From: Hordeum vulgare subsp. vulgare
Taxonomy: Eukaryota; Streptophyta; Magnoliopsida; Poales; Poaceae
DNA length: 64,000 nucleotides
NCBI RefSeq assembly: GCF_904849725.1
Contig: NC_058518.1
Coordinates: 390,401,581 to 390,465,580, forward strand
Reading direction: 5' to 3'
The notes beneath the pieces are model-generated. The model was not told the DNA's origin. It did no database searches and saw only the letters and a list, made by a program, of their open reading frames with translations. This document shows positions 9,814-22,401 of this stretch, in pieces (position 1 is the first letter of the stretch; every line of letters begins with the position of its first letter). Both the position numbers and the translations under genes were made by a program.

Positions 9814-12503
9814 AGCATCCCCAAGCTTAACTCCTGCTCGTCCTCGAGTAGGGAAGTGATAAAGAATGAATTTTTGATGTGGAAAACTACCTAGCATAGT
9901 TGTCCTTTGCAACTTCTTTCACGTGACAAGAATGTTCAGATCCGTAAGATTCGAAACAATAGTTTGCTATCGACATGAAAACGATAATACTTCAAGCAAA
10001 CTAGCAAAGTAATCATGAAGTTTCAAAATAACAAGGCCAAGGAAAGTTATCCCTACAAAATCATATAGTTTGGCTATGCTCCATCATCCTCACACAACTA
10101 ATGTAAATCATGCACAACCCCAATATTGGCCAAGTAATTGTTTTCGCACTCTTACTTTCTCAAACTTTTTATAACTATCACGCAATACATGAGCGTGAGC
10201 TATGGATATAACACTATAGGTGGAATAGAGTGTGGTTGTGGTTGTGAGACAAAAAGGAGGAGATGGTCACATTGACTCGGCGTATCAAAAGGCTATGGAG
10301 ATGCCCATTAATAGATATCAATGTGAATGAGTAGGGATTTCCATACAATGGATGCACTAGAGCTATAAGTATGTGAAAGCTCAAAAGGAAAACTACTGGG
10401 TGTGCATCCAACTTGCTTGCTCACGAAGACCTAGGGAAATTTCGAGGAAGCCCATCATTGGAATATACAAGCCAAGTTATATAATGAAAATTCCCACTAG
10501 CATATGGTAGTGACAAAGAAATAAGCTCTCAATCATGAAGAACATGGTGCTATTATGAAGCACAAGTGTGGAAAAAGATAGTAGCATTGTCCCTTCTCTC
10601 TTTTTCTCTTTTTTTCATTTGGGCTCTTAAGCCTCTTTTGTTCTCTTTTTTTATATTTGTTTTATTTTTGGGCTCTTTGGCCTCTTTTTTTATTTCCTCA
10701 CATGGGACAATGCTCTAATAATGATGATCATCACACTTTTTCACAGCTCAAAGCTCAAAATGATGATGACTCTACAGGAAATGCCTCCGGCAGTGTACCG
10801 GGATGTGCAACGATCTAGCTTGGCATATGACGTTGAAACATCTCGCTAGGTATCTTACGATCATGGAATGGCAATATGAGAGTGACAACACAAGTCACGA
10901 GACGGAACGGTGGGAGTTGCATGGCAATATATCTCGGAATGGCTATGAAAATGCCATAGTAGGTAGGTATGGTGGCTGTTTTGAGGAAGGCATATGGTGG
11001 GTTTGTGCACCAGCAAGAATTGCACGGCACTAGAGAGGCTAGCAATGGTGGAAGGGGAAAGTGCATATATACCATGGACTCACATTAGTCATGAAGAACT
11101 CACATACTTGTTGCGAAAGTTTTTATTAGTAATCGAAACAAAGTGCTAAACGCATACTCCTAGGGGAAGGGTTGGTAGGTGTTAACCATCGCGCGATCCC
11201 GACCTCAACAGAAAGGATGACAATCAATAGATCAATTATGCTCCGACTTCCTAACATAGCGGTTCACCATACGTGCATGCTACGGGAATCACTAACTTCA
11301 ACACAAGTATTTCTAGATTCACAACACCCTACTAACATAGCTCTTAATATTACCAAATCCACGTCTCAAAACTAATTGAGAGGAATCAAGACTTCTCTTT
11401 CTACTCAGTGCACATGAGGATGGAGGTTTTTGCATCCTCTTTGGGTACCTATCACATTTGGGACTACTTTCATAGTATAAGCCAACTACCAAGTCATGCA
11501 CCGCCGTGCTCTAAAAGATATAAGTGAAGCACATAGAGCAAAAGTATCTAGCTCAAAAGATATAAGTGAAGCACTATGAGCATTCTAGCAAAAATCATGA
11601 TGAGTGCATGTCTCTCTCTCTCAAAAAGGTGTGAAGCAAGGATGATTGTGACATAACAAAAGGAAAATACTCCTATGATGCAAGACACTCCAAGCAAAAC
11701 AAATATCATGTGGTGTATAAAAATATAGCTCCAAGTAATGTTACCGATGGATTGAAGACGAAAGAGGGGATGCCTTGCCGGGGCATCCCAAAGCTTAGGA
11801 TTTTTGGTGTCCTTGAATTTGGCTTGGGATGCCTTGGGAATCCCCAAGCTTCAGCTCTTTCCACTCCTTATCTCTTTGTCCATGAGAACATCACCCAAAA
11901 CTTGAAAACTTCACAACACAAAACTTAAACACAAACTCGTGATAACATTAGCACAAGAAAACAAAATACCACTTGTTTTGTTACTGTAGAAAACTTGAAT
12001 TCTATCTATCTTGGTGTTGGGCTACTGTATTCTCACTTTTTCATTGCTAGTACCCCCCGATACTAACCATAGTTTCATCAAAACAAGCAACCAACTCAAC
12101 AAAAACAGAATGTGTCAAAAATAGACCAGTCTATAGAAATCTGTATACTTCATATACTTCTGGTACCTCAAAAAATCTGAAAAATTACAATGGCCTGGGC
12201 AAAAGGCATATAAACCAGAAGCAAAACGAATCAAATCAAAATCTCTTTCTGAATAAAAATGAAAAATCATCTCGCGAGCGAAAAGTTTCTGTCTTTTTCC
12301 AGCAGGATCAAACAACCATTACCAAGACTAGTCATAAAGGTTTTGCTTGGCTCAAACACAAAAAGAAACACAAAAAACACAATCACAACAGAATTGTGAT
12401 GGTGTGGATGCAACAAAACACAAAGAAAAAGATAAATTCATTGGGTTGCCTCCCAACAAGCGCTATTGTTTAACGCCCTTAGCTAGGCATAAAAGCGATA
12501 GAA
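9814..12503 (-). other. 3' non-coding region of the type A element
   Basis: In place of pol there are about 2.7 kb without coding frames. The PPT is weak (minus aagcttggggatgct, next to the LTR at 9814-9828). T-rich tracts lie at 10598-10700. A block at about 10910-11050 resembles blocks in the 3' regions of the B and C elements (see findings). At 12050-12500 the sequence is A-rich and also non-coding. Confidence 0.6.
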
Positions 12504-14578
12504 TCACGTATCGTCATCTTTGGTGCTCAAACCATAAGTGGCCCTCATCATGGATTCATAAGGCAATCTTATTTTCTTTCTAGGAAAGTGTTCCATGCCC
12601 TTCCTTAAAGGAAATTTAAATCTAATATTCCCTTCCTTCACATCAATGATAGCACCGATAGTCCTTAGGAAAGGTCTACCAAGAATAATAGGGCATGCAG
12701 GATTGCAATCAATGTCAAGCACAATGAAATCCACGGGTACATAGTTCCTATTTGCAATAATAAGAACATCATTAATCCTTCGCATGGGTTTCTTGACAGT
12801 AGAATCAGCAAGATGCAAATTTAGAGAGCACTCTTCAATCTCATTAAAACCTAGAACATCACATAAAGACTTGGAATAGCGGAAACACTAGCACCCAAAT
12901 CACACAAAGCATTGCATTCCTAGTTTTTGATTTTGATTTTGATGGTAGGTTCCCACTCATCATGAAGCTTTCTAGGGATAGAGACTTCCAATTCAAGTTT
13001 CTCTTCAAGAGATTTCATCATAGCTTCGACGATATGATCGGTAAATGCCTTGTTTTGGCTATAAGCATGTGGAGAGTTTAACATGGATTGCATCAAAGAA
13101 ATGCATTCAATCGAGGAGCAACTATCATAATTGAATTCCTTGAAATCCACGGTAGTAATTTCATTACTACTCAAAGTTTTAACATCTTCTACTCCACTTT
13201 CAATGCTTTTAGCATCAAGATAGATGGACTCCAAATCATTGGGGAATTTTTCAACCAAAGTGGATTCATATCCAGCCCCATAATCATTAGGTTTGACACA
13301 AGAAAACAAAGATTCAATGGGTGTCACACCAAGCACTTTAAGATCTTCGTGATTCTCATCACGAGAACACACATTTTTAAGCCATTCATGTCTAGCACAA
13401 ATTTGGGCGGTTCTTTCTTGGCTCTCAATCATGTAAACATGCATAGATTTCAAAGATTCATCCATGTTGATTTTGGGAGGAGCACATCTAACTTTCAAAG
13501 CATCAACATCACTAGACATGCCATCAACGCTCTTAGCCAAATCGTCAATTTTGAGTAGCTTTTCCTCTATGGACGCATTGAAAATCTTTTGAGAGTTGAT
13601 GAACTCTTTGATATTACTCTCCAGATCAGAGGGTAATCTATTGTAATTTCCATGAGTATTGTTGTAGGAGTTGCCAAAGTTATTAGAGGAGTTACTAGGA
13701 AAAGGCCTAGGAACATAGTTTCCTCTAAAAGCATTATTGTTGCCAAAGTTATTCCTACCAACAAAATTAACGTCCAAGCTAGCGTTGCCACTCTCAATTA
13801 AAGAAGACAAGGGCATATCATTAGGATCCAAAGGAGCACTTCTACTAGCAACCAAATTCATTAACTCGTCCATCTTAGCACTCAACGAGTTAATTTCTTA
13901 TATAGCATGTACCTTCTTACTAGTAGGTGACCTTTCACTGTGCCACTAAGAGTAGTTCGTCATGATATTGTCTAGGAGCTTTGTGGACCCCCCTAACATG
14001 ATTTCCATGAACGTTCCACCTGAGGCGGAGTCCAACATATTTCTAGAAGCGAAATTGAATCCAGCCTAAAAGATTTGTATAATCATCCAAAGACTCAAGC
14101 CATGAGCGAGACAATTTCTAATCATTAATTTCATTCTCTCCCAAGATTGTGCAACATGTTCATGATCAAGTTGCTTGAAATTCATGATATCGTTACGGAG
14201 AGAGATAATCTTAGCCGGCGGAAAATACTTGGATATATAAGCATCTTTGCACTTATCCCAAGAATCGATACTATTTTTGGGCAAAGAAGAAAACCAAGTT
14301 TTTGCGCGATCTCGCAACGAAAAAGGAAAAGCTTCAATTTAATCACGTAATTATCCACATCTTTCTTATTTTTCATATCACAAAGCTCAATGAACGTATT
14401 GAGATGGGATGCGGCATCTTCTCTAGGAAGGCCGGAGAATTGCTCTTTCATAACAAGATTCAGCAAAGCGGCATTGATTTCGTATGACTCTGCACTAGTG
14501 GCGGGAGCAATCGGAGTACTAATAAAATCATTATTGTTAGTATTCGAGAAGTCACAAAGTTTGGTGTTTTGGTTCATG
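12504..14578 (-). pseudogene. gag-protease of the type A element, broken
   Basis: ATG is at 14576-14578 (minus), giving MNQNTKLCDFSNTNNNDF. The gag core follows (EQFSGLPREDAASHLNTFIE, then AKTWFSSLPK) with a frameshift near 14330. The 13885-12920 segment is open (321 codons). It has an Asn/Gly-rich stretch (FVGRNNFGNNNAFRGN) and a long helical region. The protease follows with the active site CDLGASVS near 12890, just after a stop at 12920, and ILGRPFLRTIGAIID. The frame ends at 12504. Gag would form the particle and the protease would mature it. Several stops and at least one frameshift make it inactive. No pol follows. A zinc knuckle is not visible. Confidence 0.8.
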
Positions 14579-14764
14579 GTGACTTCGGCAAGCAAGCAAG
14601 CACACGAGCGAACAAAGAGGAAGCGAGAAAAAGGGCGAACGAAAAGGTAAACGAAGAAGGCAAATTGTGAAGTGGGGGAGAGGAAAACGAGAGGCAACTG
14701 GAAACAAAGTAAATGCAAGAGATGAGTTTGTGACATCTACTTGGATGAGTTCTTGACTTGATCC

Positions 14765-14782
14765 TCCCCAGCAACGGTGCCA
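14765..14782 (-). promoter_or_regulatory. Primer-binding site of the type A element
   Basis: The reverse complement reads TGGCACCGTTGCTGGGGA, starting 10 bases from the 5' LTR. It is the same PBS type as in the B elements (TGGCGCC.TTGCCGGGGA), which Athila-like elements are reported to match with tRNA-Asp. I infer that tRNA from family knowledge. Confidence 0.8.
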
Positions 14783-14792
14783 GAATTCCTTC

Positions 14793-16354
14793 TGCTACGT
14801 CAACAAAAGTACTTCCCTGGCAATGGTGCCAGAGATCCTTCTGTCGTCTCTTGAGCTTGCGTTTGTTTTTCCCTTGAAGAGGAAAGGGTGATGCAACACA
14901 AGAGCAGTAAGTATTTCCCTCAGTTTGAGAACCAAGGTATCAATCCAGTAGGAGAATCTCGTCAAGTCCAGAGTACCTGCGCAAACACAAAAGAGCTTGC
15001 ACCCAACGCTATAAAGGGGTTGTCAATCCCTTCAAGATTGTTCGCAAAGTGAGATCTGAAGGCGGAAAGTGCAACGAAGTAAAAAGTGTAAGGCTGAAAA
15101 TATGGTGTGGAGTAGACCCCGGGGGCCATAGTATTCACTAGAGGCTTCTCTCAAAATAGCAAGTATTACGGTGGGTGAACAAATTAGTGTCGAGCAATTG
15201 ATAGAACCGCGCAAAGTCATGACGATATCTAAGGCAATGATCATACATATAGGCATCACGTCCGAGACAAGTAGACCGATACTTTCTGCATCTACTACTA
15301 TTAGTCCACACATCGACCGCTATCCAAGATGCATGTAGTGTATTGAGTTAATGACGAATAGAGTAACGCCTTCATCAAGATGACATGATGTAGAGGGATA
15401 ATCTCAAACCAATGATGAAATCCCCATCTTTTTACCCTTGATGGCAACAACACGATACGTGCCTCGCTACCCCTTCTGTCACTTGGTGAGGTCACCGCAC
15501 AGTATGAACCCAAAACCAAGCACTTCTCCCATTGCAAGAATCATAGATCTAGTTGGCCAGAAAAAACCCACAACTCGAAGAGAATTACAAGGATATGAAA
15601 TCATGCATAAGAGAGATCAAAAGAAACTCAAATAAGATTCATAGATAATCTGATCATAAACCCACAATTCATTGGATCTCGACAAACACACCACAAAAGA
15701 AGATTACATCGGATAGATCTCCATGAAGATCATGGAGAACTTTGTATTGAAGATCCAAGAGAGAGAAGAAGCCATCTAGTTACTAGCTATGGACCCGTAG
15801 GTCTATGGTGAATTACTCACGCATCATCGGAGAGGTCACGGTGTTGATGAAGAAGCTCTCCGTATCCGAATCCCCCCTCCGGCAGGGCACCTAAACGTGC
15901 CCCAGATGGGATCTTGCGGAGACAGAAGCTTGCGGCGGTGGAAAAGTACTTTCGATGATCTCCTGTTTTTTTGTGGAATTTTTGGGGATATATAGGCGCA
16001 AAACCTAGCGCAAAGGAGGTCCAGGGGGCCCACAAGCCTGAGGGTCGCGGCCTCCCCCCTGGCCGCGGGGTGGGGGCTTGTGGGGCCCCTGGGGACCCCC
16101 TGCCTTGGCTCTCAAGTCTCCCGATATTCTTCCGTTACTGAAAAAATCTTTTCGGGGATTTTATTCTGTTTGGACTCCGTTTCAAATTCTCCTCTGAAAG
16201 GGGTCAAAAACAAGGAAAAAACAGGAACTGGCACTTGGCACTAAGTTAATAAGTTAGTCTCAAAAAAAATATAAAAGGCATGCAAAACATCCAAAGTTTG
16301 ACAAGATAATAGCATGAAACCATCAAAAATTATAGATACGTTGGAGATGTATCA
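14793..16354 (-). repeat. 5' LTR of the type A element
   Basis: The LTR is 1562 bp and aligns end to end with 8254-9813. TATATAT lies at 15988-15994 (minus). It has the same 56-bp extension with the extra PBS-like sequence at 14814-14831. Confidence 0.93.
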
Positions 16355-16359
16355 GGACC

Positions 16360-16393
16360 CCCTACCCGAGATCTGCCGGTTTTGACGCCGACA
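16360..16393 (+). repeat. 3' LTR of the Tat-lineage element, right part
   Basis: These are the last 34 bases of the LTR cut at 8253, ending tttgacgccgaca. The end of the Tat-lineage element is at 16393. Confidence 0.8.
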
Positions 16394-18197
16394 CACGCCA
16401 CTGCCAAACACAGACTTGAACACATCACCCACAAGAGAAGTTCTCCTCGCCTTGATCTCCATGGCCCTCGACCCTCGGCCTCGTCGGACGACCAATGCCT
16501 TGAGCCGCTCCACCTGCTGCCGATGCGCAAACCGCTGCCGACCGCTGACCTATCCTTCCTGCCATCATCGCTGCATGCTTTTGCCCGGCAAGCCTTCGCT
16601 GCTGCTTGCTCATCGCCGCCTACCAGAGTAGGAGCTTCGCCTCCCTGCTTGCTTATCACCGCCTTCCTTCTTCCTTGTTTCTCCCAACTTGCTCGCTTCG
16701 GCCTCGATCATCTATGATGTGCGTGCATGGCCCAGCCAACCAGCCACGCCCGACCTCCCTCGACCCACGTTGCATATCCCTTGGCCCCGCTGGTGTCGCC
16801 TCCCAGTGAGGCTTCACCTTCGTGCCGCTTGTGCCCTGCAAGGCCGCCCAGTGCATCCCTCCTCCTCCTCCTGCATGTCACCCAATACGCTAGGGAGATC
16901 GCGCCCGAACTACCGTCATTCTGGACCCAAGAAGACCGAATGTACCACTACCGTAGACAAAGACCGTCAAGTGAACAACTACTTCCACTACGTGACAAGT
17001 ATAACTACTTCCACAATGACATTGTGAAATGCTACCACACCGAACTTGATCCACCCAAATGCATGCTTTGAAGGTACACCTTCGAGACGATCACCCATGG
17101 ACAAATGCATGTTTTGCATGAGATGTCCGTGTTTGCACCATGTCCGAATTGAATACTTGCACATTTCTCAATTGCCATGCCACGACGAACACCCGGTAAC
17201 TGGGATCACTCCCCGTCTCTCTTGCATTTTCCGCACACCCAAACTCGTTCTTTTGCACTCACATGTCAATGATTTGTCGGATACGAGAATGTTGTTGTGG
17301 CATCATTTTCGTTTTTGCCACCATGACACCCATTTCTTTCCGTCATGGCGACAAATGCCCATATCATATAATATGTTCTTAATTTCTTAAATTTGCATAT
17401 AATTTGGCGAGTCATCCTTATGCATGTTAAAAAAAATTTAAATGTTGTTTGCATTATTTGCATATAAATGCCATGTTAATACTGTTTGTCTCATATCTAA
17501 ATAACCGTAGCTTCGAATTAAATGAACTATATATGTAACTTGATTAGAAAATGTGTAGAATAATATGGTGCACTTTATTTTCCTGTTTAACAAATATAAA
17601 ATATGTTTAGGCAAAATAGGACCAAATTCATAATATGCATATGAGGTCGTTTCAGAAATTCTTTATGTTGTTTTTGGCCTCATTTAAAATGCCTAGATAA
17701 TGTAGTTTAATTTTGCTTCCCCTCTTGCCATGTTTAACAACATTTAAACTTGTCATGTAAATAAAAGAGAGTGAACTAAATGATTCAAACATGGAGTTTC
17801 GTGAATATGCAATGAGTTGCATATTGAGCTTAACTTAATTTGTAGTATTTGGTTGTTACATTGTGCCATGCCATGCCTATTTAAACCCAATATGCATCAT
17901 ACTTTATTGTGTATCATGTCATGAATATGTTGCGGTCTTTACCATGTCATTTGTTTGTTACCAGATTTGCTTCCCCTCGCTAGAATTCCAAAAGTGGTTC
18001 GAGGTGTGAGGATTCGTTCTCCTATACCCGTTCATCTACTTCATGGATTCGACCACCTTCCAAGAGGGATTGCAGGAAAGATGACCATTACCTTGGATAC
18101 CACTACTATTATTGCTATGCTAGTTGTCTCGTTTCTATCGCTATGTCTCATTAGCTACTACTCGTTTGTCAAGCCTCTCAAAATGTCTTGATAAGCC
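16394..18197. other. Unassigned, probably old repeat sequence
   Basis: The first part (16394-17050) is GC-rich and Pro/Ser/Arg-coding in several frames at once, with no frame standing out. From about 17260 it becomes AT-rich with repeated words such as gcatat and catgcc. Its texture is like that of a Gypsy LTR or untranslated region. I recognise no domain, terminal repeat or TSD. It is the flank in which the Tat-lineage element sits. Confidence 0.35.
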
Positions 18198-19577
18198 TAA
18201 TATGTCTCCATCGTATCTACTTTTCTGAACGCTTTTGCTCTTGTTTTGGACTCCAATTTGCATGATTTGAATGAAACTAACCCACACTGACGTACCATGG
18301 TGTTGTTTTTGTGCAGAAATAAAAGTTCTCGGAATGGAACAAAAAAAATTGGAGATTTTTTATGGAATAAATGAAAAATATTGGAACCAAGACCCATGAG
18401 AGGGGAGGCCCCACGCGACTACTAGACACCAGCTCGCACCAGTCCCCCTCGCACGGCCTGGTGTCTAGTGGGGCCCACGGGGCTCCGCTGACCCTTATTC
18501 CAGCGTTATAAAATCCTATTTTTGCAGAGAAAAATAAGAGAGGAAGTTTCATCGCATTTCATGATACGGAGCTGCCACCACCTCCTGTTCTTCACAGGGA
18601 GGCCTAATCTGGAGTCCATTTGGGGCTTCGGGGAGGGGAATCTTTAGTCTTCGTCATCACCAACCCTCCTTCATCGTCAATTTCATGATGTTCTCCATCG
18701 GGAGTGAGTAATCCCTTCGTAGGCTTGCTGGTTGGTGAAGAGATATATGAGATTCATCATGTAATCGAGTTACTTTTTTAGGGCTTGATCCCTAGTATCC
18801 ACTATGTTTGGAGATTGTTGTTGCTATGACTTTGCTATGCTTAATGCTTGTCACTAGGGCCCGAGTGCCATGATTTAAGATCTTAATCATTTATGTTTTC
18901 AACATTATATTTTTTTTGTCTGATCTTGCAAGTTATATGCACCTACTACGTGTTAGGATCCGCATACCCCAAAGTAACAATAATTGGGATTCTTTCCGGT
19001 GATTACCGTAGTATGAGGAGGTCATGTGTTCACTATGTGTTAATGCTTTGTTCCGGTTCTCCATTAAAAGGAGGCCTTAATATCCCTTAGTTCCCTTATG
19101 GACCCCGCTGTCATGGGAGGGTAGTACAAAAGATGTCATGCCAGTTCTTTTCCATAAGCACAAATGAGTATTTGCGTAATACATGCCTACATTATATCGA
19201 TGAACGAGAGTTAGTTCTGTGTCGCCTATGTTATGATTGATATATGATGAATATTATCCAACAATATCACCTATCCAGTGCCTACGAGTTTTCCACATAT
19301 TGTGCTTGCTAAGCTAATACTATTGCTATAGCTGTTACAACTGCCATCATTGTTACCATTACTACTGCTACTGTTACCACTACTATGAAAACTATCATAT
19401 TACTATGCTACTGATCACTGTGATGTAGATACTATATCTCCAAGTGTGGTTGAATTGTCAACTCAGCCGCTAATACCTACGAATATTCTTTGGCTCCCCT
19501 TGTGTCGAATCTATAAATTTGGGTTGAATACTCTACCCTCAAAAACTATTGCGATCACATATACTTGTGGGTTATCA
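18198..19577 (+). repeat. 5' LTR of B copy 1
   Basis: The LTR is 1380 bp, from taatatgtctccatcg (the usual start tgatacg is mutated) to acttgtgggttatca. It aligns with the minus LTRs at 38558 and 46576. It holds the GC-rich inverted region at about 18400-18480 and the cta/ctg-rich tract at 19315-19390. Confidence 0.88.
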
Positions 19578-19588
19578 AGAACATTTTC

Positions 19589-19607
19589 TGGCGCCCTTGC
19601 CGGGGAG
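19589..19607 (+). promoter_or_regulatory. Primer-binding site of B copy 1
   Basis: tggcgcccttgccggggag starts 11 bases after the LTR end. It is the tRNA-Asp-type PBS reported for Athila-like elements. Confidence 0.8.
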
Positions 19608-19655
19608 CGTAGCTATTTTTGCTGAGTCACTTGGGATATATATTTATTGATCACT

Positions 19656-22401
19656 ATGAATAATCTGAAAGATACAAGAACCATGATCATTCCCTCTAAG
19701 ACGAGGGGAGGTAAGGAACTGACATCTAGCTCTGCACTTGATTCACCCTTTGTTTTGAATAGACTTGCAACACCACCACCACATGCTATTAATGCTGATA
19801 TGTCGCAAGTTATTGATGATGCTACCTCTGCTATGAATGATGCTTCTGATGATGCTAGTATCTTGCTTGATGATACTGTGCCACTAGGTGAATTTCTTGA
19901 TAAAAACTTTCTCGAGCTAGAGAAATTGAGCATGCTGAAACTGATGATACTATTGAAACTGATGAAGTCTTTGCAACTAAAAATATTGAAATACCCTTTA
20001 GACATGACTATCCTAGAACTGAAATGCATGAAATACCTGAAGGTTATGTTATGGATGAATAAATAGCTGGAGACTTTCTTCCTTGTAAGGATAGAGAAGA
20101 TCTTAAGAAACTACTATGCAAGTTGAAAGAAAAATCCTTGAATGCTATAATGAAATATGATCCAAAGTTTGCTACTTCACCTATCTTTGTTACCGATAAG
20201 GATTATGAATTCTCCGTTGACCCAGAGATAATTACTTTGGTTGAATCTGATCCTTTTCATGGCTATGAAAATGAAACTATCGTGGCACATCTCACTAGGC
20301 TAAATGATATAGCCACCCTATTTACTCATGATGGGAAAATTCGCTAGTACTATATTCTCAAATTATTTCTGTTCTCATTAAAGGGTGATGCTAACATTTG
20401 GTAAAATCCTCTTGCTCCTGGTTGTGTGCGTAGTCCCCAGAATATGATTTATTACTTCTCTAAAAATTATTTTCGTGCTCATGAGAAACAAGTTGCCTTA
20501 CACAAAATATTTAACTTTGTGCAAATTGAAGAAGAGAGTCTCCCACAAGCTTGGGGGAGGCTTCTCCAATTACTTAATGATTTGCATGATCATCCTCTTA
20601 ATAAAAATGAAATACTTGATATATTTTGTAATGGACTAACCGATGCTTCTAGGGACCACCTAGATAGTTGTGTTGGTTGTGTTTTCAGTGAACGAATTAT
20701 CGAAAAAGCTGAGGAATTATTTACAAATATATTGAATAATTATGATGAATGGACACTTCCTGAACCACCGCCTAAACCTACTCCAAATAAGAGGTGTATC
20801 TTATTCGTTAGTCCTGAAACTATGCAAGAGGGAAAGAAATGTATGAATGAAAAATGCATTAAAGCTGAAGATGTTAAGAATTTACCACCTATCGAAGAAC
20901 TCCATGGTATCTAAACACCACCACAGGTGGTGGAGGTAAATAATCTTCTAAAGTTTGATGAAGGTAACATTCCTTATAATAAACATCCTAGTCAATGCTT
21001 ATATGAGTTTGATAATTATATTATAAAGGAAGATCATTTCAACTCCTATGCTATGAAACAATTGAAACAAAACTCTGATATGATTGCTCGCTTAAGTGAC
21101 TTGTTATTTAGAATCACCAATCCTGTAAGAGGTGTAGGTAAACATGCTTCTATGGTTCAAACCCAATTAGAACAAGTTTCTAAATCTCAAAGTGAGCTAC
21201 TTCATGAAATGAATAATCATGTGAATGATCATGCTGTTAGAGTAATGACTAGAGGAGGAACAATGACTCAAGATCCACTACATCCAGAAGGTCATTCTAA
21301 AAGAATTGAACAAGATTCACAAAGAATTAATGTTGATGCACCTAGTCCTTATAGGAAGAAAAAGAAAAAGAAAAATAATAAGACCTTTATTACTTCTAGT
21401 GTACGTGAATTAGAGAATCCTTTTGATAATTCTAATGATATCTCTGTCTCTCATGATGAAACTCAATATGGTAGTGAGCATGCACCTAGTGATAATGAAA
21501 ATGATAATGATGATGCTCATGTACATTCTCAACCTGCCAATGATAAAGAACCAGATAATGATGTTGAGATAGAGCCTGTTGATCTCGATAACCCACAACC
21601 TAAGAATAAACGTTGTGATAAAGGAGATTTTTGTTGCTAGAAAACATGGTAAAGAAAGAGAACCATGGGTTCAAAAACCCATGCCTTATCCACCTAAACC
21701 AACTAAGAAGAAAGATGATGAAGAATTTGAACATTTTTCCGAAATGCTTAGGCCAGTCTTTTTGTGTACTCGTTTAACTGATCTTTTAAAGATGGCTCCT
21801 TATGCTAAGTACATGAAAGACATCATCGCTAATAAAAGAAAATACCTGAAGCTAAAATCTCTACCATGCTTGGTAATTATTCTTTTAAGAATGGAGTACC
21901 TAAAAACTCGGAGATCCAGGAACACCAACTATACGATGTTCCATCAAAAGTAACTATGTGAAAACTGCTTTATGTGATCTAGGAGCTCATGTTAGTGTTA
22001 TGCCTTTCTGATTATACAAAAGACTTGACTTGAATAAACTCACACCTACTAAAATTTCATTGCAAATGGCTAACAAATCAACTTCCATGCCTATTGGTAT
22101 TTGTGAGGATGTACCCGTTGTTGTTGCAAATGTTACTATCTTGACAGACTTTGTTATACTTTATATGCCCGACGATGACAACATGTCAACTATCCTTGGT
22201 AGACCTTTCTTAAATACTGCACGGGCTGTTATTGATTGCAACAAAAGCAATGTCACTTTTCATGTTAATGGTAAAGAACATATGGTGCATTTTTCGAGGA
22301 AACAATTTCAAACGAATGGTGTTAATGTTATTGAAAAATCTCCGACTACCACCAATGGAAGTTTTCAACTACCTCTACCTACTGCTAAAAACAAATATTA
22401 G
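19656..22401 (+). pseudogene. gag-protease of B copy 1, broken
   Basis: ATG 19656 gives MNNLKDTRTMIIPSKTRGGK. Gag follows in order: an acidic N-terminal part, KDYEFSVDPEIITLVESDPF, LPQAWGRLLQLLN and ILDIFCNGLTDASRDHLDSC. Then come a Lys-rich stretch, an Asp/Asn-rich stretch and KHGKEREPWVQKPMPYPPKP. The protease has its active site as CDLGAHVSVMP (about 21976-22008) and TILGRPFLNTARAVID. Stops or frame changes occur near 19925, 20060, 20346, 20403, 20912, 21637 and 21950. The other copies show the intact order, so this is decay and not a different gene. Confidence 0.85.

Larger units (their letters stand above)
8254..16354 (-). mobile_element. Full-length type A (Sabrina-like) Gypsy element, TSD ggacc
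   Basis: The element is 8101 bp with two LTRs of about 1560 bp. It is flanked by ggacc at 8249-8253 and 16355-16359. The direction is minus: the 5' LTR is on the right, the PBS is at 14765-14782, and gag and protease run leftward. No RT, RNase H or integrase can be found, so it is non-autonomous. By eye the two LTRs differ at roughly 30 places in the first ~950 aligned bases (about 3%), which points to an insertion on the order of a million years ago at usual grass LTR rates. It splits the LTR of the Tat-lineage element. Confidence 0.93.
96..16393 (+). mobile_element. Tat-lineage Gypsy element, 5'-truncated, with two nested insertions
   Basis: The element is in + orientation and is delimited on the right by its 3' LTR (7820-8253 plus 16360-16393) and on the left by the Angela element. 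It holds a protease remnant on the + strand, no visible reverse transcriptase or integrase, and a spliced gene on the opposite strand. An antisense ORF near the 3' LTR is a known trait of some Tat-lineage Gypsy elements (Grande and relatives). A solo LTR (1789-3320) and a complete element (8254-16354) are inserted in it, each with a perfect 5-bp duplication, so it is older than both. The exact family is not certain; the LTR start tgagggagt and its end are common in Triticeae Gypsy repeats. Confidence 0.75.

Noticed and set aside
13088..13558. 156-codon ORF on the + strand
   Set aside because: It is the mirror of the gag frame on the minus strand (13885-12920) and has no domain of its own.
14765..14782. 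tRNA-like match
   Set aside because: Only the 18 bases complementary to a tRNA 3' end are present. It is a primer-binding site, not a tRNA gene.
16382..17071. Several + strand ORFs of about 110 codons
   Set aside because: Three frames are open together, Pro/Ser/Arg-rich, without conserved motifs or a clear start context.
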